This document shows, one piece after another, positions 57,142 through 64,000 of a stretch of 64,000 bases of DNA. Origin of the DNA: Volvariella volvacea V23. Taxonomy: Eukaryota; Basidiomycota; Agaricomycetes; Agaricales; Pluteaceae. The stretch lies in assembly GCA_000349905.1 (NCBI GenBank), contig KB722759.1, positions 268,803-332,802 on the forward strand, read 5' to 3'. The position numbers and the translations under genes are program-made. The stretch's first letter is position 1. Every line of letters starts with the position of its first letter. The notes beneath the pieces are model-generated. The model did no database searches, was not told the origin of the DNA, and worked only from the letters and a program-made list of their open reading frames with translations.

Positions 57142-57990
57142 TGTTGTTCCCCTTGTGGGCTGTTGAGATCCTCGATGCCGTAATTTTCCCGTTTTACATC
57201 CTGAAAGCAACAAACAATTGCGGCATATAGAGCGGGGGTCGGGACTACAATAGCAATATCTTCAATAAGGATTCGACTTGTTCACGCCCATTGTCTGTTC
57301 TATATATTTCAGGGCAAATGTCAGATCTCCCAGGTACTCATCTCCGAATTCTGTGGGTATCATCTCCACACGAGTTGAACAATTCGACTAGCGTCTTACA
57401 AGTGGCGCCTAGGCACGTCTTTACCATATAAATAATGGGGGTGTTGAAACTCTATATCGTAGATCACCCATTGTCATTCATAATCGTTGTAATCTACCAA
57501 TTCCCAAGGCTAGCCAAAAGCGTCGTTGTGCCTTGTAGTCCTCCTAAGAGCGATAGTCGCCAAGTCCGACAGATATCGGACTGCTGATTTCTGCTCAGCG
57601 TCGTTGATGAGTATTCTGGAGAGGAAAGAGTAATGGGGAAGAATAGTTCGGGGTGTGTTGATGGGGGCTGGATTTGGAACGACACTAGTTAGAGCTCTTG
57701 TCCGTCCGTCCGGTCGCGAGGATTACTTTACTTTTTCTTGTCATTCTTTCGGTCTTCTATCGATACATCAGGAAGCCAGATGCGCAAATTATATTCCTCA
57801 TATCTAATCCTTGTATATGCTAGTGAGTCGCAGCGCACTACTGTCGCGTCAGCGTGAGATTTTGCAAGATCAATAGAATTGACAAGCTACTTTATACAGC
57901 TATACAGAGTCATAGGGTAACAAGCAATTAATGAAGTACACGATAGAGGCGGACAGTTACAGTGGAGTCGTATGCGTAAAAGCAAATAAA
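57142..57990. other. intergenic
   Basis: The first ~130 nt continue the B/C upstream homology (to about 57275). The rest has no supportable gene and ends at the ATPase stop codon. Confidence 0.45.
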
Positions 57991-62451
<4,461 letters not shown>

Positions 62452-64000
62452 AGCAGAAAAACTGATAGAAAGAAGCTGCAGGAGAGGGCAACGCAACAAT
62501 GGGGACTGCTAGATGACGAGCTATAAACCATTCAGTTGTTTATCGTAAACTGAGCGACTTTCGCTATGACACACGCCTTGAAATATCAGACCGCCCCTGT
62601 TCAACATTTCGCCGTGATAACGCAGGGGCTGTGTGGGCTCTAGCGAAAATCGCGCGACAGGTGAGTGAACCTCAGGTCACAACGGGCGTGTGGCTTCACT
62701 GTGCATACATAATGACAGAATGATGCTAGTTCGTTCACTGGTAAAAATACATAGAATGATCTCCTGATGCGTCCCCAACTAGAGATGAATAGGATAACAA
62801 TGGAGAAGATGACCCGGAAGCTCACTCATGATGATGCGTTTCCTCGCGTCAATCTTCCAATACCTCAAGATGTTGTGCTGGCGTATTTGCCGCAAGTGAA
62901 TGGGTACGTCATAACGAGGGGGTCGAGGCCATTGTATTGTAAGTCAAGGCTCCAGGTAATATCGGCCCTGACTCGTGTGTGATGTACTGGCACAACCCAG
63001 AGCACCAGCTTTAGCACTGAGCGCATAGTGACATTGGGACCTCATATAGGCCTCATAAGGAGTTAGGAAGGCACGAACGCAGGCCCTTTGCGATTCAGAG
63101 ATTGGGTGCGGCGCCAGCGGCTGACCGGACCGAAACATCCGGACTACATGTCAGTTTCGTGCGATCTCTCAACAACCACCTTGAACGTCCAAGGCCCCCA
63201 AGACGTCAAAGCCGGTCTCTGACTTTTCAGTGATGTCTAAGCGCCGCTAGCACCTCAGGCGTACGAGGCCTTGAGTAGTCCCGGTTTTGGTTGGTGCGCA
63301 CATTATGCCATTCGGCTTAAAGCATGACTTAATCCGCGGCCTTAGCATTTAGTCAAATCACTCTGGTGCATGTAGATAGGATATTAACTCCTGTCTATCA
63401 TCGCGCTACTTTGGGTGCAACTCGCCTCGTGTGTGCTGCTAGGGATAGGCCAGAACTCCCCTAGCTAGTCATATCCTATCGACTCATCCACTTATGACCC
63501 TTGTTGTTCTCTACCATCTTCTTGATGGGCTCGAATGCAATTTTTTTTATAGAGAAGGCGGACCTCTATAGACCGCTTAAGAGATCGTAGAAGTGTAGAT
63601 CGCAAAAAAGTCTCTCTTCGTTTTTGGCAGTAAGTCGAGTCAATCATTTTTGTTCCTTGGAATTAGCAAGTTGCATTTGCCTTGACAAGCAGCGAGGGAT
63701 TTCCCCTCGATTTGGGTGGTCAGACCCACCGGATCCTCTCTGTTGGTGCAGGGGTAGATCGCTCGTGGGTCCGGCTTGTTGATTTGCACCGTTTTGAGAA
63801 CATAATGAACTGCGTATATCTCCGCTATTATTTCCTTAATTCGTTCAGCATGTCTTAACCTAAGTCGTTACAGTTCCCACCAGAAAGGTATTCATCAGAT
63901 TTGGTGGCACTGGCAGTTGCCGGATTGTTGAGTTGGCCAACTTGAACTATTGTGGCATCCTAACCTTTCCACCAATCGCGTCCCGTTCTCAACAAATTCT
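62452..64000. other. intergenic to window end
   Basis: Upstream region of the ATPase gene and about 1.3 kb with no supportable gene or repeat. Confidence 0.4.

Overview
This 64 kb window is nuclear DNA of a filamentous basidiomycete, most likely an Agaricomycete. The protein-coding genes are cut by many short introns (mostly 48-90 nt), lie on both strands, and include a CCT8 chaperonin subunit, a Misato/DML1 homologue, a WOPR transcription factor, a tyrosine-kinase-like (TKL) kinase and Ser/Pro-rich regulators of basidiomycete style. An expansion of AIG1-type GTPases and a small orphan gene family would fit a Ceratobasidiaceae/Rhizoctonia-like fungus, but that placement is a guess. There are two 100-N assembly gaps (21347-21446 and 35995-36094). 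I see no rRNA, tRNA, CRISPR array or intact transposon.

Layout. 0-18 kb is an accessory-looking stretch. It holds three AIG1-like GTPase copies: copy 1 at 1-1267, frameshifted; copy 2 at 4410-6041, with a changed P-loop and a damaged 3' end; copy 3 at 13293-14779, apparently intact. It also holds two members (A and B) of an unrecognised three-member family and a small gene with a faint PemK-like motif. 18-29 kb carries a candidate papain-fold protein, a Ser/Pro-rich gene broken by a gap, an RBR E3 ubiquitin ligase, a THEM6-like thioesterase and two unrecognised ORFs. 31-38 kb carries an unknown multi-exon gene, DML1/Misato and a WOPR (Gti1/Pac2) factor. 37.7-43.5 kb is almost gene-free. 43.5-50.6 kb is one very large kinase gene and a Ser/Pro-rich neighbour; a 22-nt perfect palindrome lies between them. 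53.5-55.7 kb is CCT8, followed by the third orphan-family member (C, inverted) and a P-type cation ATPase at 58-62.5 kb.

The most unusual material is (i) the orphan family A/B/C, with conserved intron positions and an 18-nt promoter identity between B and C; (ii) decay of the tandem GTPases next to an intact dispersed copy; (iii) a kinase combining an N-terminal helical bundle, a TKL kinase domain and a separate conserved C-terminal domain; and (iv) a candidate Cys-His protease family. Exon boundaries were worked out by hand from reading frame, GT/AG (or GC/AG) sites and paralogue comparison. Family names come from recognised motifs, not from database searches.
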